33,586 nucleotides of DNA, from positions 1 through 33,586 of the forward strand of contig VGAB01000009.1 in assembly GCA_016870935.1 (NCBI GenBank). Reading direction: 5' to 3'. Positions 23,464 to 31,500 of this stretch are shown here, piece after piece. Source of the stretch: Actinomycetota bacterium. Lineage in GTDB: Bacteria > Actinomycetota > Acidimicrobiia > Acidimicrobiales > Ilumatobacteraceae. The position numbers and the translations under genes were made by a program. The notes under the pieces were generated by a model, which was given only the letters and a program-made list of their open reading frames with translations, did not search any database and was not told the DNA's origin. Each line of letters begins with the position of its first letter. The stretch's first letter is position 1.

Positions 23464-24227
23464 CCCTCGTAGTTGTCGATTGCGATCGATTCATCTTCAA
23501 CGCCCAACCAGACGACTTCAATGTCACCGAAGCGCTCGACCTGGTCGAGATCGACACGACCCTGTTTGAAAAGTTCAAGAATCGCCAAGAATCGCACCAC
23601 TATTTCGATCCGGTCGCCAATACCCACGACCAATTCACGAAAAGTCGAACGTCCCGCGCTTCGCATTTGATCAACCACGGTCACGATCGCGTCGGCGACG
23701 CTCGCTCGGATCGGCGCGACATGCTCGAGGCCGATGACTTTCGGCGCCTTCGGAGCGGTTGCTCGCAAGAAGGCCCGCTGCACACGCAACGGGCTGACAC
23801 CTTCGAGCAAATCCGGCATCAGACTGGCGAAACGCTCGTCGGGCCCGGCCACCCTTGGAAAACTCAGGTCTGCCCTGCCGACCAAATCGTTGAACACGGT
23901 GGCGACATCTTTGAACGTTTTGCAATCAAGCAGTCGGGCCAGCAACAAATCACGCTCTTCCCAGAGGGCCAATTCGTCGTCGAGGTCGCCGTCATTTTTG
24001 CCTGGCAACAATCTTCGGGTTTTCAGTTCGATCAGTGTCGCTGCGATAAGCAAGAACTCGGTGGCGACGTCGAGGTCCATGTTCTGCATCTTCGAGACCT
24101 CTTCGAGATACGCCCCGACGATGTTCGACAACGAAATCTCGTGTATGTCGACCTCTTCTTTGAGAATCAGGTGAAGCAGCAGTTCGAATGGTCCTGCGAA
24201 AGTCGGCGTGGAGACTGCGTATTTCAT
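23460..24227 (-). CDS. scpA: Segregation and condensation protein A
   Basis: ScpA is the kleisin that bridges the SMC heads. The 255-residue protein starts MKYAVSTPTFAGPFELLLHL, the family N-terminus, followed by DIHEISLSNIVGAYLEEV and LLIAATLIELKTRRLLP. It ends with a winged-helix region that contacts SMC (VVRFLAILELFKQGRVDLDQ). The frame is open to 24776, but that part is antisense to trpS. ATG 24227 has a TAATCT element 8 bases upstream (24236-24241). The parA gene that often precedes scpA in actinobacteria is absent; trpS lies upstream in the opposite direction. Confidence 0.95.
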   Translation of the reverse strand: MKYAVSTPTFAGPFELLLHLILKEEVDIHEISLSNIVGAYLEEVSKMQNMDLDVATEFLLIAATLIELKTRRLLPGKNDGDLDDELALWEERDLLLARLLDCKTFKDVATVFNDLVGRADLSFPRVAGPDERFASLMPDLLEGVSPLRVQRAFLRATAPKAPKVIGLEHVAPIRASVADAIVTVVDQMRSAGRSTFRELVVGIGDRIEIVVRFLAILELFKQGRVDLDQVERFGDIEVVWLGVEDESIAIDNYEG

Positions 24228-24235
24228 CTCTAGCG

Positions 24236-24241
24236 AGATTA
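24236..24241 (-). promoter_or_regulatory. Predicted -10 element (TAATCT) of scpA operon
   Basis: TAATCT on the minus strand ends 8 bases before ATG 24227. A GGAGG overlaps its upstream side but is too far from the start to serve as ribosome-binding site. Confidence 0.45.
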
Positions 24242-24269
24242 CCTCCCCGTCGCGACCTAAGTCGGCAAG

Positions 24270-24275
24270 TAAGGT
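24270..24275 (+). promoter_or_regulatory. Predicted -10 element (TAAGGT) of leaderless trpS
   Basis: TAAGGT is followed by 6 bases and the GTG at 24282. It is back to back with the scpA promoter in a 54-base gap. Confidence 0.5.
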
Positions 24276-24281
24276 TGTCGC

Positions 24282-25271
24282 GTGACTCGCGTTTTGTCGT
24301 GCATTCAACCCACCGGCGAGGTTCATCTCGGCAACTATTTGGGTGCCCTGAGAAACTGGGTCGAAGGACAGGACAAAGCCGACGTTTTTCACGGCATCGT
24401 CGACCTGCATGCGCTGACCGTCACCGAAAAACCGGGCGTCATCGGCGTGAATACTCTGCAACTTGCGGCGATGCTTTTTGCCGTCGGTTTGAACCCGGAT
24501 GTGGCGACGGTTTTCGTGCAGAGCCATATCGCCGCCCACAGCCAACTCAGTTGGATCATGGAGTGCACGGTGTCTTTCGGCGAACTGAGCCGCATGACAC
24601 AATTCAAGGACAAGTCGGCCAAGCGAGAGGCCGAATTCGTCTCGGCTGGCCTGTTCACATACCCCGCCCTTCAGGCCGCCGACATTTTGCTCTACGACGC
24701 CGACGAGGTGCCCGTTGGCGACGACCAGCGGCAACACATCGAGATCACCCGCGATATCGCGATCAGGTTCAACCATCGATTCGGGGAGACTTTCGTGATC
24801 CCAAAGGCGGTGACGCCAAAAAGCGGCGCCCGCGTGATGGACCTGCAGAACCCGACTGCCAAGATGTCGAAGTCGGGCGACGATGACTCCGGCGTCATTT
24901 ACCTGCTCGACCCACCGAAAACGATAGAAAAAAAATTCAAGCGCGCGGTCACCGACAGCGATACAGACGTGGTCTACGACCGCGAGCGAAAGCCCGGCGT
25001 CAGCAACCTGCTAGAGATTCTTGCTGCGGCGACAATGACCAGCCCCCAACAGGCGGCCGAGAAATATTCTCGTTATGGCGACTTAAAGATGGGCAGCGCC
25101 GAGGCGGTTATCGCGATGCTCGAGCCGATTCAACGCCGCTATCAACAACTACTGCAAGACAAGGCCGAGTTGATGCGACTTGTGCACAAAGGCAACTCGA
25201 GGGCCGAGGCTGTAGCGGCAAAGACGCTTGCACGGGCCCAAGACGCGATCGGTTTCCTCGGCAAGACCTGA
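24282..25271 (+). CDS. trpS: Tryptophanyl-tRNA synthetase
   Basis: TrpS charges tRNA-Trp. The 329-residue class I synthetase has the ATP-binding QPTGEVHLGNYLGALRNW motif near the N-terminus (a HIGH variant), the middle QFKDKSAKR and PVGDDQRQHIEITRDIA segments, and the KMSKS signature in AKMSKSGDDDSG. Length is normal. The GTG start is supported by TAAGGT 6 bases upstream. It is the only plus-strand gene within a long minus-strand block and separates the xerD side from scpAB, so it appears to be an insertion into that block. Confidence 0.97.
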   Translation: MTRVLSCIQPTGEVHLGNYLGALRNWVEGQDKADVFHGIVDLHALTVTEKPGVIGVNTLQLAAMLFAVGLNPDVATVFVQSHIAAHSQLSWIMECTVSFGELSRMTQFKDKSAKREAEFVSAGLFTYPALQAADILLYDADEVPVGDDQRQHIEITRDIAIRFNHRFGETFVIPKAVTPKSGARVMDLQNPTAKMSKSGDDDSGVIYLLDPPKTIEKKFKRAVTDSDTDVVYDRERKPGVSNLLEILAAATMTSPQQAAEKYSRYGDLKMGSAEAVIAMLEPIQRRYQQLLQDKAELMRLVHKGNSRAEAVAAKTLARAQDAIGFLGKT

Positions 25272-25302
25272 AACAACAGGCATTAGACGGGCGCAAAACG
25301 AT

Positions 25303-25779
25303 TCAGATTTTGTCGGCACGACGCAAAGCCGCCAAAGTATTTGCCATCGACGAGGTTGGGTCGGAATCCGCAGAAAAATCTGCGCCCACCAAACGGTAAG
25401 TCTGTTCTTCGCTGCCGATTTTTTTCAACATCGTCGCACCAATGCGCTCATGATCGTGATACGCGGCGAGTCTCGCGTTTCTCGGGCCGATAATCGTCGC
25501 CACGACGCGCATCAAAATGCCGAGATCGCTCTGCAATTTGCCGACATCGTGCAGCAAAACCGCTCGGCGTTCGGCGACCGACGCTTGTGGCAACAGGGCG
25601 CTGAACCGCGCCAAAACTTTGAGACTATGTCGCTTGTCGCCGAGGCGCATCGACGACCAAAGCGCAAACTCGGGTTCTGATAAAACAGATTTAGCAGTAA
25701 CGATCTGTTTTTGATGCAGTGGTCGAAAATCTAATGCGTAAAAAAATCTCTTTGTCAGGTGTACCAGGTCGATCTTCAT
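25303..25779 (-). CDS. Small HD-domain protein (predicted metal phosphohydrolase)
   Basis: This 158-residue protein contains the pattern of an HD domain: RHSLKVLARF, then LLHDVGKLQSDLG with the paired His-Asp, then AAYHDHERIGATML with a further histidine. This fits a metal-dependent phosphohydrolase; the substrate could be a nucleotide or cyclic nucleotide. It is shorter than most characterised HD enzymes and has no other domain. The ATG overlaps the xerD stop by 4 bases (ATGA), so it is translationally coupled to xerD. It occupies roughly the place where actinobacteria usually carry parA before scpA. I know of no specific function. Confidence 0.75.
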   Translation of the reverse strand: MKIDLVHLTKRFFYALDFRPLHQKQIVTAKSVLSEPEFALWSSMRLGDKRHSLKVLARFSALLPQASVAERRAVLLHDVGKLQSDLGILMRVVATIIGPRNARLAAYHDHERIGATMLKKIGSEEQTYRLVGADFSADSDPTSSMANTLAALRRADKI

Positions 25780-26687
25780 TTGAGTTTGGCTCGTGGATGC
25801 GACTCTCGGTACATCTCATATAGCACCTCATTTTCGACCCGTGTGTAGATCTGTGTCGTGCTGACCGATGCATGCCCGAGAAGTTCCTGAACCACCCGCA
25901 AATCGGCCCCATGCACCAACATATGTGTCGCGCATGAGTGGCGCAGCGCGTGGGGTGAGATTTCGGTGATGCCGCCGAGTTTGGCATATTTGCGAACGAT
26001 GTTGAAAACGCCTTGTCGCGAGAGCCGCGTGCCGTGCACCCCGAGGAAAACCGCGTCGCTATCTTCGCGACTGTTCCACTGCTGTGGCACCAATGCGGGT
26101 CTACCCCCGAGATCGAAATAGTCGCGCAGGGCGTCGTGGCACGGTCCTCCGAAGGGCACTATCCGCTCCTTGGCCCCCTTGCCAAAAAGTCGCACCAATG
26201 AATCTTGCATGTCGATGTCGCTCATCGAGAGATTGCAAACTTCGGCGACGCGCGCTCCCGTGGCGTACAAAAACTCGAGCACGGCGCGATCGCGTCGTGC
26301 GAGCGAGTCGACACCCCGCACCGATGACAGCAACAGCGCAACCTCGTGTTCTGAAATCGCCTTGGGCAAACTGCTTGGTACTTTGACCCCGTCGACCAAC
26401 GCGGCGGGGTTGTCGGGTCTGATCCCCTCTTGACTGAGATATCGATAAAACATTCGCACGGCCGCAAATTTTCTCGCTACCGACTTGGGTGCTTTGCCGC
26501 TTTTGCGCAGATGGGCGACGAATCTTTCAATGTGCGCGGGCGTGGCCGAAAGCAGGGTGACACCTTGGGCTTTCAGCCACGAGATAAATGTTCGAATATC
26601 GCGTTGGTAGGCCGAAAGAGTGTTCGCAGAACGACCTTGTTCGACTCGCATCCAGGTCATGAATGATTCGAGCGGGTCGGATGCCAT
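25776..26687 (-). CDS. xerD: Tyrosine recombinase XerD
   Basis: XerD resolves chromosome dimers at dif together with a second recombinase, here probably encoded elsewhere. The 303-residue protein has the SAM-like N-terminal domain and a complete catalytic set: R146 (TGARVAEV), a lysine in the FGKGAKER hairpin, H246 and R249 (HALRHS), H272 (LGHASV) and the nucleophile Y281 (QIYTRV). Location in the conserved pyrG-Nudix-xerD order, rather than near phage genes or a tRNA, argues for the housekeeping recombinase and not a phage integrase. Confidence 0.95.
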   Translation of the reverse strand: MASDPLESFMTWMRVEQGRSANTLSAYQRDIRTFISWLKAQGVTLLSATPAHIERFVAHLRKSGKAPKSVARKFAAVRMFYRYLSQEGIRPDNPAALVDGVKVPSSLPKAISEHEVALLLSSVRGVDSLARRDRAVLEFLYATGARVAEVCNLSMSDIDMQDSLVRLFGKGAKERIVPFGGPCHDALRDYFDLGGRPALVPQQWNSREDSDAVFLGVHGTRLSRQGVFNIVRKYAKLGGITEISPHALRHSCATHMLVHGADLRVVQELLGHASVSTTQIYTRVENEVLYEMYRESHPRAKLK

Positions 26688-26720
26688 CGCGCGGTTTCGC
26701 TTTGAAGAACCTATAACGAC

Positions 26721-27281
26721 CTATAGATACGAACCGAAAAACTGGGCGACCATCAACAGACCAATCACCGTCTTGCCGTCGGTGATCTGACCCGTTTTGG
26801 TCATTGCGAGCGCGTCTTGAAACTTGATTTGTTCGATCGTCATGAATTGCTCCTCTGGACCATGACGATCGGTCTTGGTGGCGTACAGATCGGTGGCTAA
26901 AAAAAGTCGCACGATCGAATTGCTGATGCCGGGTGCCGACTCGTGGCTGCCGAGGCTGACCAGCGTCTTGGCGCCAAAACCCGCCTCTTCCTCCAATTCT
27001 CGACGGGCGGTAATGGTTGGATCCTCTCCTTCTTGGTCTCGCATGCCAGCGGGAATCTCGAGGGTGTGTCTCTGAAACGGCGGGCGATATTGACGCACGA
27101 GCAAGACGCTTCGTTCACCGGGTTCACCGAGCAGAGCCACCACCCCGACTGCGCCAGGCGATTTGACGAACGTACGGGTGAACTCTGAGCCCACGGGATC
27201 TCGAAAATTGGCTTGCACCAGCGACCATGCCGCCCACTCGTGAACGGTTTTTTGCCGTTTCAGTTCGAAGTCTGCCGTCAT
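26721..27281 (-). CDS. Nudix hydrolase, ADP-ribose pyrophosphatase type
   Basis: The 186-residue protein hydrolyses a nucleoside diphosphate derivative, most likely ADP-ribose. The Nudix box is visible as GMRDQEGEDPTITARRELEE followed by EAGF, with the extra residue common in ADP-ribose pyrophosphatases. The preceding RQYRPPFQRHTLEIPA segment is also typical of that branch. It lies 16 bases after pyrG and 33 bases before xerD, the same neighbours as in mycobacteria, so it is part of the conserved block. Confidence 0.93.
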   Translation of the reverse strand: MTADFELKRQKTVHEWAAWSLVQANFRDPVGSEFTRTFVKSPGAVGVVALLGEPGERSVLLVRQYRPPFQRHTLEIPAGMRDQEGEDPTITARRELEEEAGFGAKTLVSLGSHESAPGISNSIVRLFLATDLYATKTDRHGPEEQFMTIEQIKFQDALAMTKTGQITDGKTVIGLLMVAQFFGSYL

Positions 27282-27297
27282 CGCGACGAACCGAAAC

Positions 27298-28953
27298 TTA
27301 TCGAACTACTGATTTCGACGATGGCTCTTTGACCTCGATCGGAAGTTGCGCGAGTCTTTGCACTCGATATTTCAAAGCCGCCCCGACCAGTTCACGAAAC
27401 AGCGGATGCGGTCGGTCTGGGCGGCTCTTGAACTCGGGGTGGGCCTGCGTGCCGACCCAGAACGGATGATTCTCAAGTTCGACGAACTCGACCAACCGCT
27501 TGTCAGGCGATGTGCCGCTGCACAACAGACCCGCGTCCTCGATTCGAGCCCGATAATTCGAATTGAATTCGTAGCGATGGCGATGGCGCTCGCTGACCAC
27601 GGCCTCGCCATAGGCGTTGGCGACTTTGGTGCCCGGCGTAAGAACCGCGTAGTAGGCGCCCAGACGCATCGTGCCGCCCTTTTCGGTGACTTCGCGTTGG
27701 TCGTTCATCAGGTCGATTACCGGGTGAGGTGTCGTGGCGTTGAACTCGGTCGAATTCGCGTCGGCGAGGCCGACGACATTGCGCGCGAATTCGACGGTCA
27801 TCACTTGCATGCCAAGGCACAGGCCAAGGCAGGGCACCTGGTTTTCGCGAGCGTATTCTGCGGCGCGGATCTTGCCCTCGATGCCCCGCGGCCCGAAGCC
27901 GCCCGGAATGACGATGCCGTCGAGCGAACCGATGGCCTCGTCGGCGAGCAGACCTTCGACGTCTTCGGCCTGAATCCAGACGACCTCGATCTGCGCACCG
28001 TGATGAAAACCGGCGTGCTTCAAACTCTCGATCACCGACAAGTAGGCGTCATGCAGGTCGACATATTTACCGATCAACCCGATGCGCACGGGCGAGACCG
28101 ACGCCTCGATACGCGCGACCAACTGGCGCCAGTGACTGAGATCGATCGGCGCGTCGATGCGCAGCACGTCGCAGATCACCGAGTCGAGACCTTCCGCATG
28201 AAAAATCAACGGCAGTTCGTAAATATTTTTGACGTCGACCGCGTTTATCACGGCACGGTTGTCGACGTCGCATTGGTTCGAGATCTTGCGCTTCAAAGAT
28301 TCGCTGAGCGGCTCGTCGCTGCGACATACGATCACGTCGGGTTGAATGCCGCGACTGCGCAACTCGGTGACGCTGTGCTGGGTCGGTTTGGATTTTTGCT
28401 CGCCGCTGGGGCCGATGAACGGCACGAGCGTGACATGCACATAACAAACATTGTCGCGACCCACCTCGTTGCGAAATTGTCGAATGGCCTCGAGGAACGG
28501 CAAGATCTCGATGTCGCCCACCGTGCCACCCACCTCGGTGATGACGACATCGACGTCATCGTTCACGAGCCGCCTGATTCTTCGTTTGATTTCATCCGTG
28601 ACATGAGGGATGACCTGAACCGTTCGACCGAGATAGTCGCCGCGACGTTCGGCGGCCAAAACCGCCTGATAGATCGAACCGGTCGTCGCGTTCGACGCCC
28701 GGGTCAAGGGTTCGTCGATAAATCGCTCGTAGTGGCCCAAATCAAGATCGGTTTCTCCCCCGTCGTCGGTTACGAAAACTTCGCCATGCTCAAACGGGTT
28801 CATCGTGCCCGGGTCGACGTTGATGTAGGGGTCGAGTTTTTGCATCGTCACGCGAAGTCCGCGCATTTTCAACAGACGACCCAACGAGGACGCCGTCAAT
28901 CCTTTGCCGAGACCGCTGGCCACACCGCCCGTAACAAACACGTGCTTTGGCAC
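27298..28953 (-). CDS. pyrG: CTP synthase
   Basis: PyrG converts UTP to CTP with ATP and glutamine. The 551-residue protein has the synthase P loop [19 protein letters not shown] at the N-terminus and a C-terminal glutamine amidotransferase domain with the nucleophile in CLGLCLGMQ, plus the HPEF His-Glu pair near the end. The start is a GTG at 28953 with GGGAG 6 bases upstream. A 75-base gap after recN holds a TATACT promoter element (29014-29019) and a hairpin, so pyrG probably has its own leader and control. A fully open 550-codon antisense frame covers it and is regarded as an artefact. Confidence 0.98.
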   Translation of the reverse strand: MPKHVFVTGGVASGLGKGLTASSLGRLLKMRGLRVTMQKLDPYINVDPGTMNPFEHGEVFVTDDGGETDLDLGHYERFIDEPLTRASNATTGSIYQAVLAAERRGDYLGRTVQVIPHVTDEIKRRIRRLVNDDVDVVITEVGGTVGDIEILPFLEAIRQFRNEVGRDNVCYVHVTLVPFIGPSGEQKSKPTQHSVTELRSRGIQPDVIVCRSDEPLSESLKRKISNQCDVDNRAVINAVDVKNIYELPLIFHAEGLDSVICDVLRIDAPIDLSHWRQLVARIEASVSPVRIGLIGKYVDLHDAYLSVIESLKHAGFHHGAQIEVVWIQAEDVEGLLADEAIGSLDGIVIPGGFGPRGIEGKIRAAEYARENQVPCLGLCLGMQVMTVEFARNVVGLADANSTEFNATTPHPVIDLMNDQREVTEKGGTMRLGAYYAVLTPGTKVANAYGEAVVSERHRHRYEFNSNYRARIEDAGLLCSGTSPDKRLVEFVELENHPFWVGTQAHPEFKSRPDRPHPLFRELVGAALKYRVQRLAQLPIEVKEPSSKSVVR

Positions 28954-28980
28954 TTCGGGCTCCCGTCTATCGATGCTGAG

Positions 28981-28994
28981 TGTGGCGAACCACA
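28981..28994 (-). promoter_or_regulatory. Hairpin in the pyrG leader
   Basis: On the minus strand TGTGG-TTCG-CCACA forms a 5-base stem capped by a TTCG tetraloop, midway between the predicted promoter and the Shine-Dalgarno. pyrG leaders in other Gram-positives have attenuator hairpins, but this one lacks a T-run, so any role is open. Confidence 0.4.
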
Positions 28995-29013
28995 GTGACT
29001 ATGACGGAATTAA

Positions 29014-29019
29014 AGTATA
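29014..29019 (-). promoter_or_regulatory. Predicted -10 element (TATACT) of pyrG
   Basis: TATACT lies in an AT-rich stretch just after the recN stop. Transcription from it would start near 29007 and give a leader of about 54 bases. Confidence 0.5.
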
Positions 29020-29028
29020 TACGAATTT

Positions 29029-30618
29029 TCAGCCGCGACGCTTTTTCGCTCCTGAAGCGAGCAACAAATCTCGCGCATGTTCGATTGCCGAATCTTTGGC
29101 GACCCCGCCCGACAACATTCGGGCGATTTCGGCGACCCGGTCTTCGCCGTCAAGTCGTGTCGCCACGGCAAATGTCTGTTTTGCGCGCACAGTTTTGACC
29201 ACGTTCACCTGTGTCGACGCCGCGGCGGCCACCTGGGCAAGGTGGGTGACGACCAGAACCTGGTGACGCTGACCCAGATCGGCCAGGGCCTTTGCCACCG
29301 CGACGGCTGCGGTGCCACCGATGCCCGCGTCGACCTCGTCGAACACCAGCGTGCCGGGGGCTTGGGTCAGAACGAGGCGCAGAGCCAGCATGGTGCGCGC
29401 CAACTCGCCCCCAGAGGCGACTTTGGTCAACGGCAACATCGGCGAGCCGGGGTTTGCCGAAAGCAAGACGACCACTTCGTCGCCCGGGTCGTCACCCACC
29501 GTGACAGCCAACGAGGCGTTGTTCATCGCCAGTGTCTTCAGATGACCCTCAACCGCGGCAGCCAACTTTGGGGCGGCGGTTCGGCGCTGCTGACCGATCG
29601 CCTTTTCGACCTTTGCCAGTTCGGCCAGGGCGCTTTTGCGTTCGGCATCGAGTTGCGCCGCCCGCTGCTCGAACCCCTGTAAATCGCCGAGTCTTGCAGA
29701 CGCTTCATTCAAATAGGCGATGACGTCGGCGAGAGTTTCACCGTATTTGCGCCGCAGGTCGACCAACAATTGACGGCGTTTGCGAATTTCTTCGAGTCGT
29801 TCAGGGTCTTCTTCGGTCGCCTCGGCCTTGGCGCGAAGTTCGCTTGCCGCGTCGCTAAGTTCTTGTTGCAGCAGGCGCAGGCGACTTGCAAGGTCGCCAA
29901 GGGCTTCACGGTGCCCCAAAGCGGCAATGGACTGGGCCAAACCGTCGCCCGCCCCGCCTTCGTCGGACAGGGCGGCATTTGCTGACCAAAGCGCTTCGCG
30001 ATGCGCGACTGCGTCGGCCAAAAGGTCTTCTTCGCGCTCGAGCGACTGATCTTCATCGGGGTCGTCAAGAGCGGCTGTCGAAATCTCTTCGACCTGGAAC
30101 TCGAGAAGGTCAATTTCGCGGGCACGAGCCCGCTCGTCGCCGCCGATCGCGGCCAAGTTAGCGTCGATCTCGGTCAATCGGGCGCGCGCGGCACGCAACG
30201 GCGCCAAATCGACGTCGGCGAAAGTGTCGAGGGCATTTCGCTGCGCGGCCTGCCCGAGCAGGCTCTGGTGGGCATGTTGACCGTGCAAATCGACGAGCGC
30301 GGCGCCATGCTCGGCCAAGTTGGCGACCGTCGCCAACCGACCATTTACATATGCACGCGATCTGCCGTCGAGCGGTATGACCCTGGCGAGCACCACCTCG
30401 CCATCTTTTTCTGTGAAACGACCCTCGACCCGGGCCTCGGTGGCGCCTGGCCGAATGATGCTCGCGTCGGCTCGACCCCCCACAAGAAGGCTGATCGCCT
30501 CGACCAGCATTGTTTTGCCGGCGCCGGTCTCGCCGGTGAGCGCAGTCAGGCCGTTCGCGAAGACGATTTCAAGTTTTTCAATTACACCAAGGTTTTCGAT
30601 GTGCAGCTCACTGAGCAC
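29029..30618 (-). CDS. recN: DNA repair protein RecN
   Basis: RecN is an SMC-like ATPase acting in double-strand break repair. The 529-residue protein has Walker A GETGAGKTMLVEAI near residue 30, a long coiled-coil middle rich in Ala, Glu and Arg, the ABC signature SGGELARTMLALRLVL and Walker B LVFDEVDAGIGG. The GTG start overlaps the last base of the nadK stop (TAGTG), so translation is coupled. The tlyA-nadK-recN order is a hallmark of actinobacteria. Confidence 0.97.
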   Translation of the reverse strand: MLSELHIENLGVIEKLEIVFANGLTALTGETGAGKTMLVEAISLLVGGRADASIIRPGATEARVEGRFTEKDGEVVLARVIPLDGRSRAYVNGRLATVANLAEHGAALVDLHGQHAHQSLLGQAAQRNALDTFADVDLAPLRAARARLTEIDANLAAIGGDERARAREIDLLEFQVEEISTAALDDPDEDQSLEREEDLLADAVAHREALWSANAALSDEGGAGDGLAQSIAALGHREALGDLASRLRLLQQELSDAASELRAKAEATEEDPERLEEIRKRRQLLVDLRRKYGETLADVIAYLNEASARLGDLQGFEQRAAQLDAERKSALAELAKVEKAIGQQRRTAAPKLAAAVEGHLKTLAMNNASLAVTVGDDPGDEVVVLLSANPGSPMLPLTKVASGGELARTMLALRLVLTQAPGTLVFDEVDAGIGGTAAVAVAKALADLGQRHQVLVVTHLAQVAAAASTQVNVVKTVRAKQTFAVATRLDGEDRVAEIARMLSGGVAKDSAIEHARDLLLASGAKKRRG

Positions 30619-31490
30619 TACTCGTCACCCAGCCCGAACTTCGCCCTGACGATCTGGTGAAATTTTGGCGAGGAGAAGCGAATGAAGTTCGCCGCGCAGC
30701 TGTCGGCCTCATAACTGACCACGTCGCCCTGCTCGAGGCTTGCCACATGGCGACCGTCGATCGCCAACTCGGCTGGACGCGTGCCCACCACCTGCATGCT
30801 CAGCATCTCGGTTGGGGCGAGCACCAAACTTCGATCAAACAACATGTGCGGCGAGACCGGCGTGAGCAAAATCGCTTTGTGGCGAGGCGAAACGACAGGA
30901 CCGCGGGCAGACATCGAATAAGCAGTTGACCCGGTGGGTGTCGCAACGATCACGCCGTCGGCCGAATATCGGGCGAAAACCTCGTGATTGATCGTCACAT
31001 CGAGCCAAACGGTGTGCCCAGATTGCTGGCGCTCGATCACCGCCTCGTTCAACGCCCGCCATGAGGTCGACTTGCCGCTCGACTTCGACTTGAGTGTCAC
31101 CGACAACATCATCCGCTCGTCTAAGACGACTTGATCGTGGGTGGTGCGGTTGATCCATTGCTCGAGGCGTTGCAAAATCTCGGAAGGCTCGATCTCGGTG
31201 AGATAACCGAGCGTGCCCATGTTGACGCCGAAAATCGGCACGGGCGCACCACCCAGAAGTTCGACCGACCGCAGAATCGTTCCGTCGCCGCCCAGGCTGA
31301 TCAACAAATCTGCATCTTGTGCAGAACGTTCGACACCAAGGTCTGGCAAACCGACCGCATTCGCATCGGACACGGGCATCCAGACATGGTGACCGTTCTT
31401 TTTCAGCCACGACTGGGTCGTGCGAATCAACGGCACGACCTCGGGTCGCGTGTGATGCGCGACGATCACGACGTTCAGCGCATCTGCCAT
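30618..31490 (-). CDS. nadK: NAD kinase
   Basis: NadK phosphorylates NAD to NADP. The 290-residue protein has the GGDGT motif at 67-71, NEAVIER, and the glycine-rich ATPTGSTAYSMSARGPVVSP segment, followed by the DGRHVASLEQGD region. The frame opens at 31601, but that upstream part is out-of-frame tlyA sequence. ATG 31490 (MADALNVVIVAHH) starts 10 bases after the tlyA stop and matches the family. Its stop overlaps the recN start by one base. Confidence 0.97.
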   Translation of the reverse strand: MADALNVVIVAHHTRPEVVPLIRTTQSWLKKNGHHVWMPVSDANAVGLPDLGVERSAQDADLLISLGGDGTILRSVELLGGAPVPIFGVNMGTLGYLTEIEPSEILQRLEQWINRTTHDQVVLDERMMLSVTLKSKSSGKSTSWRALNEAVIERQQSGHTVWLDVTINHEVFARYSADGVIVATPTGSTAYSMSARGPVVSPRHKAILLTPVSPHMLFDRSLVLAPTEMLSMQVVGTRPAELAIDGRHVASLEQGDVVSYEADSCAANFIRFSSPKFHQIVRAKFGLGDE

Positions 31491-31500
31491 ATCTATCAAT

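Noticed and set aside
24228-24776. N-terminal extension of ScpA by 183 codons
   Set aside because: It is antisense to trpS, does not resemble ScpA, and ATG 24227 matches the family start with a promoter element upstream.
25776-26687. Phage or island integrase
   Set aside because: The tyrosine recombinase has XerD architecture and sits in the conserved pyrG-Nudix-xerD order, with no phage genes, attachment repeats or target tRNA beside it.
27346-28998. Open plus-strand frame of 550 codons antisense to pyrG
   Set aside because: It mirrors pyrG almost end to end, has low-complexity Asp/Arg/His-rich content and no recognisable motif. It arises from the codon composition of pyrG.
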